Of a DNA stretch of 36,182 nt, positions 1 to 6,796 are shown one piece after another (the stretch's first letter is position 1; the number at the start of each line of letters is the position of its first letter). The notes under the pieces are model-generated. The model saw only the letters and a list, made by a program, of their open reading frames with translations. It did not search any database and was not told the origin of the DNA. The stretch is from positions 1 to 36,182 of the forward strand of contig URZO01000038.1 in the NCBI GenBank assembly GCA_900552465.1. The letters are read 5' to 3'. The translations under genes were made by a program, and so were the position numbers. The DNA comes from an uncultured Parabacteroides sp. (GTDB lineage: Bacteria > Bacteroidota > Bacteroidia > Bacteroidales > Tannerellaceae).

Positions 1-473
1 CTTATGAAGAAGAATTTGCGCATGCACGGGATATCAATAAGTTATATGGCGAACAAAATGCATTCCGCTATCTGCCATTAAAGAATATGGTGCTCCGCCT
101 TTTCCCGGGCGATAGTAACGAAGAAGCTGAAATGATCGCACTTGCCGCAAAACTCTGCCACACGCCACTGACTATCAGTTTTGACCCGAATGATGATCGC
201 ACGGCTGCATTATCACCGGCCGGTTGTGCACTAAAGAAAGAAACGTTCGATGAATTCCTCAAAACAATGAGAACCTATGAACGCATCCGCACTTGTGGCG
301 CCGATATTCCGATGGAAATGTATGAGGAGGCAGCCCGTAGGAATAAATACATTGCCACGGCAAAACCTGTAAAAAACGGACGTGTAGAGTTGATACATTA
401 TATCAAGGAGCAAAGCATCTCCTTCGAATACCATCGATATGGTAGTATTCTGGATGTGCCGCCTGTAGAATAA
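1..473 (+). CDS. putA: PutA-like bifunctional proline dehydrogenase / glutamate-semialdehyde dehydrogenase, C-terminal fragment
   Basis: This is the 3' end of a gene that begins upstream of the window; the open frame runs from base 3 to the stop at 471-473, about 156 residues. The segment YGEQNAFRYLPLKNMVLRL resembles the region after the aldehyde-dehydrogenase core of PutA, where the E. coli protein has a GERN...LLPRE...L pattern. PutA oxidises proline to pyrroline-5-carboxylate and then to glutamate. The catalytic Cys/Glu and the proline dehydrogenase barrel would lie outside the window, so the assignment rests on the C-terminal tail only. The gene ends facing the histidine kinase on the other strand, with a shared hairpin between them. 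A different member of the aldehyde dehydrogenase superfamily remains possible. Confidence 0.62.
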   Translation, partial: YEEEFAHARDINKLYGEQNAFRYLPLKNMVLRLFPGDSNEEAEMIALAAKLCHTPLTISFDPNDDRTAALSPAGCALKKETFDEFLKTMRTYERIRTCGADIPMEMYEEAARRNKYIATAKPVKNGRVELIHYIKEQSISFEYHRYGSILDVPPVE

Positions 474-484
474 CAATTAAAGAA

Positions 485-534
485 GAGTGTGTTCCGGCTT
501 GTCTGTGGAAAAACAGACAGGTCGGAGCACGCTC
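485..534. terminator. Long hairpin between convergent genes (putative bidirectional terminator)
   Basis: Bases 485-506 pair with 513-534 through a near-continuous stem of about 22 bp with a few G-U pairs; the inner arms are TGTCTGT and ACAGACA, with a GGAAAA loop. The hairpin overlaps the stop codon of the minus-strand kinase. The minus-strand exit is T-rich (TCTTCTTTAATTGTT) while the plus-strand exit is not, so termination is probably better for the kinase transcript than for putA. Confidence 0.65.
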
Positions 535-1738
535 ATTCCCCGCTCTCCACCGGCAACGGCAAAGAAACAGTAAATTCGCTATATTTTCCTTCTATGCTCT
601 CCACGCTGACATATCCACCATGTTCCCGGGCCACATTCATCACATAGTTCAGCCCCAGACCAAAACCGGAAACTTTCTTCTTCGCATCCTCATGCCGGGT
701 AATGACACGTTCAAACTTATCAAATACAATCCGTTGAGCTGCAAGCGGAATGCCGATTCCATTATCCCGCACCCTGATCTGAGTATACTGCCCCGAAAGA
801 CAGGAAGTAATTTGTATATCTACCGTATCCTTAGAGTATTTCACTGCATTATCTATGAGATTGCTTAAAGCCTCTTTCAGGTATTCTTCATCAGCATAAA
901 CTCCCTCTTCCTGCAAGTCAACCTGAAATGTGATAGGCTTTTCCGCCTTAGCAGTGAACGTGTGTACCAGTTCATCCACCATCGGATGAAGTTGAATCCA
1001 GTTCTTATCCAACAATAATTGCCCATGTTCCAACTTAGAGATAGTCAGCACTTTATTGGCCAGTGCAAGCAAATGCTGCGCCTCTGCCTCCAGTATATCG
1101 AAGTGTTTTTCTTTCTTCCCGGGCTTATCATCCACTTTTTCGCTGCGAAGCACTTTAAGGCCAATCAGGATGGAACTGATTGGATTCTTCATGTCGTGAA
1201 CCATAGCATAAGAGAAATCTTCACGCATTCGTGCCAATTCATCTTGCCGGCGGATAATATCCACCTGCTTACGTATGGCAAATAACAGAAGCCCCAAAGC
1301 CACTATCGTTCCGAAAAACATATAAAGCAACTTGCCGATGAACCCGGCACGAAGATTCCGGACGTAAGCATGTACTCCCTGGGTATCATTCACAGGACAC
1401 ACGAAAGTATAGTGCTGTTCCAATAGTTTCCGGTAATCAGAAAAATATCGTAAATCCTGCTTCAATACGATGGAATCGTTGTGTAAAGATACTGTATCCA
1501 AGCGGAACTTGATCCGCTTCAAATTCACTTCATCCAGCTCGTGACGGAAAAAGGTAGCCAGGTCCTTAGTCTGACCGGCCTCAAATGCATCCGTCGCACG
1601 TCCGTAAGCTTCATGGATATTACGTATTACTTGTTGCCGGTTCAGTCCGAAACTTCGTCCCACCCAATTTCCAAGCAAGTACAGTACAGCGGCAGTTGCA
1701 GTTATTGTAAAGAGTATATAATACGACTTTTTCATCAA
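533..1738 (-). CDS. Membrane sensor histidine kinase (orphan in this window)
   Basis: A 401-residue sensor kinase. An N-terminal membrane segment (about residues 7-25), an extracytoplasmic sensor region of roughly 105 residues and a second membrane segment (about 133-155) precede the cytoplasmic core. The H-box is VHDMKNPISS with His181 as the likely autophosphorylation site. The ATPase part shows the N-box NLIDNAVKYS, the G1 motif DNGIGIP and the G2 motif FGLGLNY. The architecture resembles Bacteroides RprX-type kinases, but no response regulator lies next to it: downstream is the convergent putA end and upstream a divergent membrane protein. The partner must be encoded elsewhere. A good -7 element (1756-1763) lies just upstream. 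The signal is not evident from sequence. The start could be either of the two adjacent ATG codons. Confidence 0.9.
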   Translation of the reverse strand: MMKKSYYILFTITATAAVLYLLGNWVGRSFGLNRQQVIRNIHEAYGRATDAFEAGQTKDLATFFRHELDEVNLKRIKFRLDTVSLHNDSIVLKQDLRYFSDYRKLLEQHYTFVCPVNDTQGVHAYVRNLRAGFIGKLLYMFFGTIVALGLLLFAIRKQVDIIRRQDELARMREDFSYAMVHDMKNPISSILIGLKVLRSEKVDDKPGKKEKHFDILEAEAQHLLALANKVLTISKLEHGQLLLDKNWIQLHPMVDELVHTFTAKAEKPITFQVDLQEEGVYADEEYLKEALSNLIDNAVKYSKDTVDIQITSCLSGQYTQIRVRDNGIGIPLAAQRIVFDKFERVITRHEDAKKKVSGFGLGLNYVMNVAREHGGYVSVESIEGKYSEFTVSLPLPVESGE

Positions 1739-1755
1739 TAATTCTATATTTCAGG

Positions 1756-1763
1756 CAAATATA
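1756..1763 (-). promoter_or_regulatory. Bacteroidetes -7 promoter element for the histidine kinase
   Basis: On the minus strand this reads TATATTTG, an exact match to the Bacteroidetes -7 consensus TAnnTTTG, 17 bp upstream of the kinase start. No convincing -33 TTTG is seen at the usual distance. Confidence 0.5.
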
Positions 1764-1833
1764 GATAAACTTTTCTTTCCATCTTAACATAAAGATAACA
1801 TTCTGATAACCTAAATTAATTTCATACTCTTAC

Positions 1834-1841
1834 TATCTTTG
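1834..1841 (+). promoter_or_regulatory. Bacteroidetes -7 promoter element for the DUF3267-like gene
   Basis: TATCTTTG matches the -7 consensus TAnnTTTG exactly and lies 24 bp upstream of the ATG at 1866. A purine-rich AAAGGA at about 1859-1864 could serve as ribosome binding site. Confidence 0.55.
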
Positions 1842-1865
1842 CAGCGTAGAAAACAATAAAAAGGA

Positions 1866-2477
1866 ATGATGGAAAAGAAAGAAGTAAATAAAGAAACATT
1901 CAACCGCCCGGATGGAGTGGAAGTGAAACTCACAGCAAAGTCCATTAACATAAAAGGATTTCTATTTTTTTTCATTCTGTTCCTGACAGGTAGTTATCTG
2001 TTTGTTTATGTATGGGATGAATATTCGTCGTTTAATGCCGGACTTTTATTAGGTACTACTATAAAAGGGATCATCAGCCCTAAATCACTGATTTGCATAC
2101 TGTTACTTGTCACATTTTACACATTGCTCCAAGCAGGAGTTCTTTATTGGTTTAGCGGAAAAGATAAAAAAGTCCTGCACTGGCATTCAGACTGGACAAG
2201 CGTAGGGTTTATCCCAACCCGTCCAATCCCATTGAAATTTTATCGGGTATCCTTATTATTGCCAGGCATCTTATTGGGAATAATGCCCGCAATTCATGGA
2301 TTCTGCACAGGAGAGGCCAATATATTCTTTTTAGGATTATTGGGAATTTTGGGTGGTACAGGAGATTTTCTTTTTTGGTACAGCCTTCGTGCCTTTGATG
2401 ATGAAGATCTACTCTTGGCCGGTAAAAAGGCTTTTCAGGCCACTATTATAAAACGCAATTACGGGAAGAATGACTAA
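1866..2477 (+). CDS. DUF3267-like integral membrane protein, metalloprotease motif absent
   Basis: A 203-residue protein with about four hydrophobic segments (roughly residues 30-50, 75-95, 128-145 and 150-170). The layout and the C-terminal stretch GGTGDFLFWYSLR followed by acidic DDEDLL resemble the DUF3267 family of putative membrane zinc metalloproteases. Family members usually carry an HExxH-type motif in the second hydrophobic segment; here the corresponding place reads LLQAGVLYWF, with no His or Glu. If the family call is right, this is a non-catalytic member. It stands alone, divergent from the kinase, with its own -7 element. No function can be assigned; the family call is by overall pattern only. 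Confidence 0.6.
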   Translation: MMEKKEVNKETFNRPDGVEVKLTAKSINIKGFLFFFILFLTGSYLFVYVWDEYSSFNAGLLLGTTIKGIISPKSLICILLLVTFYTLLQAGVLYWFSGKDKKVLHWHSDWTSVGFIPTRPIPLKFYRVSLLLPGILLGIMPAIHGFCTGEANIFFLGLLGILGGTGDFLFWYSLRAFDDEDLLLAGKKAFQATIIKRNYGKND

Positions 2478-2567
2478 AGAGAACTCCAGGGAGAACTACT
2501 AAACAAACAGGCTCTCCTTTGCTTTTGCTCAAGACCTTTTTACCGCCAGCACTAAGCCTTATTGGAT

Positions 2568-2649
2568 GTCAACCAAGATTAACAGGCCTGTCAACCTTGG
2601 TTAACGGATCCATCAACCTTGGTTGACAAGCCTGTTAACCAAGGTCAAC
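2568..2649. repeat. Tandem array of four 16-bp palindromes, period 22 bp
   Basis: Cores start at 2568, 2590, 2612 and 2634, exactly 22 bp apart: GTCAACCAAGATTAAC, GTCAACCTTGGTTAAC, ATCAACCTTGGTTGAC and GTTAACCAAGGTCAAC. Each core is a near-perfect palindrome, and the spacers are six bases (AGGCCT, GGATCC, AAGCCT). The array lies between the DUF3267-like gene and the end of upp. Similar geometry with unrelated sequence occurs at 18696-18799 and 36050-36137. Confidence 0.85.
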
Positions 2650-2748
2650 ACCTGACTATTCCTTAGGGGAAAGGGATATTTCACTGATTATAAACAGAAT
2701 ATCCCCTTATATAAAACAACAGAACACCTTGTTTGCCGGACGATACAA

Positions 2749-2850
2749 AGTGAGGGTAAAAAAACTGCCCTCACTCTTTTTTCTGCTCTCACTCACGCTT
2801 AACATTCTAATTATTATCGATTTATTCCAGAAGTGAGGGCAGTGAGGGTA
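2749..2850. repeat. Complex inverted/direct repeat element downstream of upp
   Basis: On the plus strand the order is AGTGAGGGTA (2749-2758), an A-tract, the inverted arm CTGCCCTCACT (2765-2775), a T-tract, a second C-rich block, an AT-rich core TAATTATTATCGA (about 2808-2820), and tandem AGTGAGGGC-AGTGAGGGTA (2832-2850). For the minus-strand upp transcript, the arms 2831-2842 and 2765-2775 can pair and are followed by a run of seven T, so the element could also terminate upp. The 2478-2875 intergenic region otherwise shows no credible gene. Confidence 0.75.
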
Positions 2851-2875
2851 GAATGAGCCAACTTTTTACTGGTAT

Positions 2876-3529
2876 TTATTCCTTTTCGCCGAAAGCCAAA
2901 TCTCCTGCATCCCCCAGTCCCGGAACAATATACGAATGCTCGTTAATCTCCGGATCAATGGCTGCACACCAAATGGTGGTCTTATCTGCAGGCAGTGTCT
3001 CAGCAATGTGTTCCACAGCTTGCCGACTGGCAATGATAGAAGCAACATGAATCTCCGCCGGATGCCCTTTCGTCAGCATAGCCTGGTAACTCAACTCCAT
3101 ACTGCTACCGGTGGCCAACATTGGGTCTGTGATTATCAGCGTTTTTCCGTCAATGCGCGGTGAAGCGATGTATTCAATATGAATATCAAACTTCAGCGTA
3201 TCCTTATACTTCCGGTAAGCGGAAACAAAAGCATTCTCCGCACCGTCGAAATAGCTTAGAAAGCCTTGATGGAAAGGTAGTCCCGCACGCAGGATGGTGC
3301 TTAATACCAGTTGGTTATCCGGGGTCTGCACAGGTGCTATTCCCAGCGGAGTCTGGATATTCTTCTGAGAATAGGCGAACTCCTTACTCATTTCATAGGC
3401 CATAATCTCCCCGATGCGTTCAATGTTCCGGCGAAAGCGGAGACGGTCGTTCTGTACTTGCACATCCCGGATCTCGGCAACATACTGGTTCAGGATGGAA
3501 TTTGTTTCGGCAAAATTGATAACTTTCAT
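2876..3529 (-). CDS. upp: Uracil phosphoribosyltransferase
   Basis: A 217-residue enzyme that converts uracil and PRPP to UMP in pyrimidine salvage; cytoplasmic. The type I phosphoribosyltransferase PRPP loop is visible as ITDPMLATGSSM, and the C-terminal YIVPGLGDAGDLAFG segment matches the conserved uracil-binding end of UPRTases. The frame is open 19 codons further upstream, but I chose the ATG at 3527-3529 (MKVINF...) because length and N-terminus then agree with the family and the extension is AT-rich leader. Upstream on the minus strand, TTTACTTTG is one base short of the TAnnTTTG consensus and may be its -7 region. The gene is divergent from pckA, and its 3' end abuts the repeat element at 2749-2850. 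Confidence 0.96.
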   Translation of the reverse strand: MKVINFAETNSILNQYVAEIRDVQVQNDRLRFRRNIERIGEIMAYEMSKEFAYSQKNIQTPLGIAPVQTPDNQLVLSTILRAGLPFHQGFLSYFDGAENAFVSAYRKYKDTLKFDIHIEYIASPRIDGKTLIITDPMLATGSSMELSYQAMLTKGHPAEIHVASIIASRQAVEHIAETLPADKTTIWCAAIDPEINEHSYIVPGLGDAGDLAFGEKE

Positions 3530-3675
3530 TATGTGATTTGAATTTATATGCGCAAAGTAAACGATTTCCTGCGCAATTTGCAACATTCAGTTTGCAGATA
3601 TTGTTATGGAGTTATAAAAGACTTCTCATTAAAGAAAAATTTCTCTAATCAGGAGATTGTTTCGAAAGAAAATAC

Positions 3676-3683
3676 TACTTTTG
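3676..3683 (+). promoter_or_regulatory. Bacteroidetes -7 promoter element for pckA
   Basis: TACTTTTG matches TAnnTTTG exactly. An ATTG at 3656-3659 is a weak -33 candidate at slightly short spacing. Transcription from here would give pckA a leader of about 120 nt. Confidence 0.5.
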
Positions 3684-3694
3684 TACGCGAAAAA

Positions 3695-3740
3695 CAAGGG
3701 GCTGTTTGAATATACCCTGATTCATATCAATTTCCCCTTG
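3695..3740 (+). promoter_or_regulatory. Structured 5' leader hairpin of pckA
   Basis: CAAGGGG (3695-3701) pairs perfectly with CCCCTTG (3734-3740), enclosing an inner TGAAT/ATTCA stem (3707-3711 with 3720-3724). The structure sits at the very 5' end of the predicted pckA mRNA, about 70 nt before the ATG. It has no U-tract, so it is not a terminator; it may stabilise the message or be a regulatory site. It matches no riboswitch class I recognise. Confidence 0.4.
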
Positions 3741-3810
3741 CAATTAAGGTAAAAAGATATTAGCAAGAGATTAATAAACCAAATACCAAAATTTTAAATC
3801 ATTAAAAGAA

Positions 3811-5418
3811 ATGGCAAATTTAGATTTAAGCAAGTACGGTATCACGGGTGTGACTGAAATCATTCACAATCCCTCATACGATGTACTCTTCGCAGAAGAA
3901 ACCAAACCAAGTTTGGAAGGTTTTGAAAAAGGTCAGGTAACTGAACTGGGTGCTGTAAACGTTATGACTGGTGTTTACACCGGCCGTTCTCCTAAAGATA
4001 AATTCTTCGTTATGAATGAAGCCAGCAAAGATTCTGTATGGTGGACTTCAGACGAATACAAAAACGACAATAAACCTTGTAGTGAAGAAGCTTGGGCTGA
4101 CTTGAAAGCTAAAGCTGTTAAAGAATTGAGCGGCAAGCGTCTGTTCGTTGTTGATACTTTCTGTGGTGCTAACGCTGCAACTCGCATGAAAGTACGTTTT
4201 ATCGTAGAAGTAGCTTGGCAGGCTCACTTCGTAACTAACATGTTCATCCGCCCGACTGCTGAAGAACTTGCTGCTTACGGAGAACCTGATTTCGTTTGCT
4301 TCAATGCTTCTAAAGCAAAAGTTGAAAACTACAAAGAACTGGGTCTGAACTCTGAAACAGCTACTGTATTCAACTTGAAGACGAAAGAACAAGTAATCCT
4401 GAACACTTGGTACGGTGGTGAAATGAAGAAGGGTATGTTCTCTATCATGAACTACATGAACCCGCTTCGTGGCATCGCTTCTATGCACTGCTCTGCCAAC
4501 ACCAACATGGAAGGCACTGACTCTGCTATCTTCTTCGGTCTGTCCGGTACAGGTAAGACTACTTTGTCAACCGACCCGAAACGTAAGTTGATCGGTGACG
4601 ACGAACACGGATGGGATGACGAAGGTGTATTCAACTACGAAGGTGGTTGCTACGCTAAGGTTATCAACCTGGATAAAGAAAGCGAACCGGATATCTACGC
4701 TGCTATCAAACGTGACGCTCTTCTGGAAAACGTTACAGTTGCTGCTGACGGCAAGATCGACTTCGCTGATAAGAGCGTGACAGAAAACACACGTGTTTCT
4801 TATCCGATCTATCATATCGAAAACATCGTTAAACCGGTTTCTAAAGGCCCGCACGCACAGCAGGTTATCTTCCTGTCTGCTGATGCATTCGGCGTATTGC
4901 CTCCGGTATCTATCCTGAACCCGGAACAGGCTCAGTACTACTTCCTGTCTGGTTTCACCGCTAAATTGGCTGGTACGGAACGCGGTATCACTGAACCGAC
5001 TCCTACATTCTCAGCTTGCTTCGGTGCTGCTTTCTTGTCATTGCACCCGACAAAATATGCTGAAGAACTGGTTAAGAAGATGGAAAAGACCGGTGCTAAG
5101 GCTTATTTGGTTAACACTGGTTGGAATGGTACTGGCAAACGTATCTCTATTAAAGATACAAGAGGTATTATCGATGCTATCCTGGATGGTTCTATCGACA
5201 AAGCTCCGACAAAAGTTATCCCGTACTTCGATTTCGTTGTACCGACAGAATTGCCGGGTGTTGATCCGAAGATCCTTGATCCGCGCGATACTTATGCTGA
5301 CGCTGCTCAGTGGGACGAAAAAGCTAAAGATTTGGCTGGCCGTTTCATCAAGAACTTCGCTAAGTTCACTGGTAACGAAGCTGGTAAGAAGCTGGTTGCT
5401 GCTGGTCCGAAATTGTAA
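3811..5418 (+). CDS. pckA: Phosphoenolpyruvate carboxykinase (ATP-type)
   Basis: A 535-residue enzyme interconverting oxaloacetate plus ATP with PEP, CO2 and ADP; in succinate-producing gut Bacteroidales it often runs in the CO2-fixing direction. Visible hallmarks are the phosphate loop GLSGTGKTTLS (about residues 241-251), the metal-binding segment GDDEHGWDDEGVFNYEGGCYAK (one residue string, split here as GDDEHGWDDEG then VFNYEGG), and the substrate-binding GRSPKDKF near residue 60. Length is normal for the family. Codon use is strongly biased (GCT, CGT, GGT, AAC), typical of a highly expressed gene. It is monocistronic, with its own promoter and leader upstream and a strong terminator 20 bp after the stop. 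Confidence 0.98.
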   Translation: MANLDLSKYGITGVTEIIHNPSYDVLFAEETKPSLEGFEKGQVTELGAVNVMTGVYTGRSPKDKFFVMNEASKDSVWWTSDEYKNDNKPCSEEAWADLKAKAVKELSGKRLFVVDTFCGANAATRMKVRFIVEVAWQAHFVTNMFIRPTAEELAAYGEPDFVCFNASKAKVENYKELGLNSETATVFNLKTKEQVILNTWYGGEMKKGMFSIMNYMNPLRGIASMHCSANTNMEGTDSAIFFGLSGTGKTTLSTDPKRKLIGDDEHGWDDEGVFNYEGGCYAKVINLDKESEPDIYAAIKRDALLENVTVAADGKIDFADKSVTENTRVSYPIYHIENIVKPVSKGPHAQQVIFLSADAFGVLPPVSILNPEQAQYYFLSGFTAKLAGTERGITEPTPTFSACFGAAFLSLHPTKYAEELVKKMEKTGAKAYLVNTGWNGTGKRISIKDTRGIIDAILDGSIDKAPTKVIPYFDFVVPTELPGVDPKILDPRDTYADAAQWDEKAKDLAGRFIKNFAKFTGNEAGKKLVAAGPKL

Positions 5419-5437
5419 TTACATACATAACGACTAT

Positions 5438-5470
5438 AAAAGCGCAGGACTTCGGTTCTGCGCTTTTTTT
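5438..5470 (+). terminator. Rho-independent terminator of pckA
   Basis: AGCGCAG (5441-5447) pairs with CTGCGCT (5458-5464); the stem continues through GAC/GTT and closes on a UUCG tetraloop, followed by a run of seven or more T. Confidence 0.95.
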
Positions 5471-5523
5471 GTATATATACATTAATTTTAGCACAAATGT
5501 TAGGATGTTTTAAAATCTATTTC

Positions 5524-5531
5524 TATCTTTA
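5524..5531 (+). promoter_or_regulatory. Possible -7 element for the thioredoxin-like lipoprotein gene
   Basis: TATCTTTA differs from TAnnTTTG only in the last base and lies 39 bp upstream of the preferred ATG at 5570. Confidence 0.35.
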
Positions 5532-5569
5532 CACCAAATTATATGTTAATGTGGGATGTGAGGTATAAA

Positions 5570-6679
5570 ATGATAAAACGTTTATTGCTGATCGTGGGAA
5601 TTGTTGTGTCTTTGTCATCATGTGGCGAGGATATTGCTTACCGGATAGAAGGAAAACTTGCCAATCTGGAAGATCAGACCTTATATGCCGTTTTTGAGAA
5701 TGACGATATAAAGGTGGTAGACACCATAACTTGCGAGAAACCAGGCCAGTTCCTGATAGAGAGAAAACAAGGAGATTTTCGGGAAGTAACCATTTTCTTT
5801 GAGGATAAGACGCATTGGGTTACTGTTTATCCGGAAAAAGGAGAGAAAGTGACAATTACCGGGGATGCTAATTACCCCTCTATGCTGCGTGTGAAGGGGG
5901 GACGTATAAACGACCGTCTTTCTTCGATAAAAAAAGAATTGGCCCCTTTGCTGAAAGAACAGGCCGATCTGATCCACCAACTTCATAATAGAGACCGGGA
6001 GAGTGTCAATAATACGATAGAGGAGACAGATGTTGCTTCGCGTCTGGCAAATGTGAACCATTTGTTGAGTGAGGGAGCTGCTGCAGCTGTTAAGAAATAT
6101 CCTGACGAAGAGGCTTCTGTAATATTGATCCAGAACTATTTTATGCATCCTGACGATACGAGGCAGATGGATGAATTGCTGGCTGTATTAAATCCAAAGC
6201 TGAATGATTTCTATTTGGTGCGGAAGTTGCAGGAGTATAGTACGCGGGCAAAACGTACAGCCTTAGGAGCAGAAGCTCCGGGATTCAATGTGAAGAATAT
6301 ATATGGGGCGCCCGTTAGCCTGGACTCTTTTCCTAAAAAGTATATATTGCTTGCCTTTACGGCTCCCTGGTGCGATATGTGCCAGACGGAAGATCTGTAT
6401 CTGGATGAAGTCGCCACAAGATATCCGAAGGACAAAGTGGATATGTTATTGATCAGTCTGGATGACAATCAGGGAGAAGTTCGCAAAGTTCTTGCAAAAG
6501 ACAGTATCGATTGGAATTTAGTTACCGACTCTGCCGGACAGGCTGCGATGTTGGTCGATTTATATAATGTAAGTGCTTTACCCCGTTGCTTTCTGATAGA
6601 TGAAGAAGGAAAGATTATTCTGAAAACGGATAACGGGATGGAGATTAAGCAGACATTGGAAAACTTAATAGAATTATGA
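5570..6679 (+). CDS. Thioredoxin-fold (TlpA/AhpC-TSA) lipoprotein with DUF4369-like N-terminal domain
   Basis: A 369-residue envelope lipoprotein. The frame is open from 5543, but the start at 5570 (MIKRLLLIVG) places the signal peptide correctly, with lipobox LSSC and lipidated Cys18. Residues about 22-110 form a beta-rich domain of the DUF4369 type that often precedes thioredoxin domains in Bacteroidetes; a helical linker follows. The C-terminal thioredoxin-like domain (about 225-369) carries APWCDMC with the redox pair Cys268/Cys271 and a cis-Pro region at SALPRCF. The likely role is thiol-disulfide exchange in the periplasm. It appears monocistronic, with pckA's terminator upstream and an AT-rich spacer before yifB. 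Confidence 0.88.
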   Translation: MIKRLLLIVGIVVSLSSCGEDIAYRIEGKLANLEDQTLYAVFENDDIKVVDTITCEKPGQFLIERKQGDFREVTIFFEDKTHWVTVYPEKGEKVTITGDANYPSMLRVKGGRINDRLSSIKKELAPLLKEQADLIHQLHNRDRESVNNTIEETDVASRLANVNHLLSEGAAAAVKKYPDEEASVILIQNYFMHPDDTRQMDELLAVLNPKLNDFYLVRKLQEYSTRAKRTALGAEAPGFNVKNIYGAPVSLDSFPKKYILLAFTAPWCDMCQTEDLYLDEVATRYPKDKVDMLLISLDDNQGEVRKVLAKDSIDWNLVTDSAGQAAMLVDLYNVSALPRCFLIDEEGKIILKTDNGMEIKQTLENLIEL

Positions 6680-6788
6680 GTTTTGAATTCTGAATTATGG
6701 TGTTGATGGTTGGTTTAATTCAATAGGAAACAGTTCAATTCATAATATCTGATTCAAAATCTATAGTTCATAATTTATAATTCAAAAT
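6680..6788. repeat. AT-rich imperfect inverted repeat
   Basis: Bases 6680-6699 and 6769-6788 are inverted copies, about 17 of 20 positions matching, with further TTCATAAT/ATTCAAAAT words between them. This fills the spacer between the thioredoxin-like gene and yifB. It could fold into a long hairpin, but low-complexity AT-rich sequence of this kind is common in Bacteroidetes spacers. Confidence 0.5.
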
Positions 6789-6796
6789 TCTTAGCT

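Noticed and set aside
533..1738. Naming the kinase rprX
   Set aside because: The domain layout is similar, but the adjacent response regulator that defines the RprXY system is missing.
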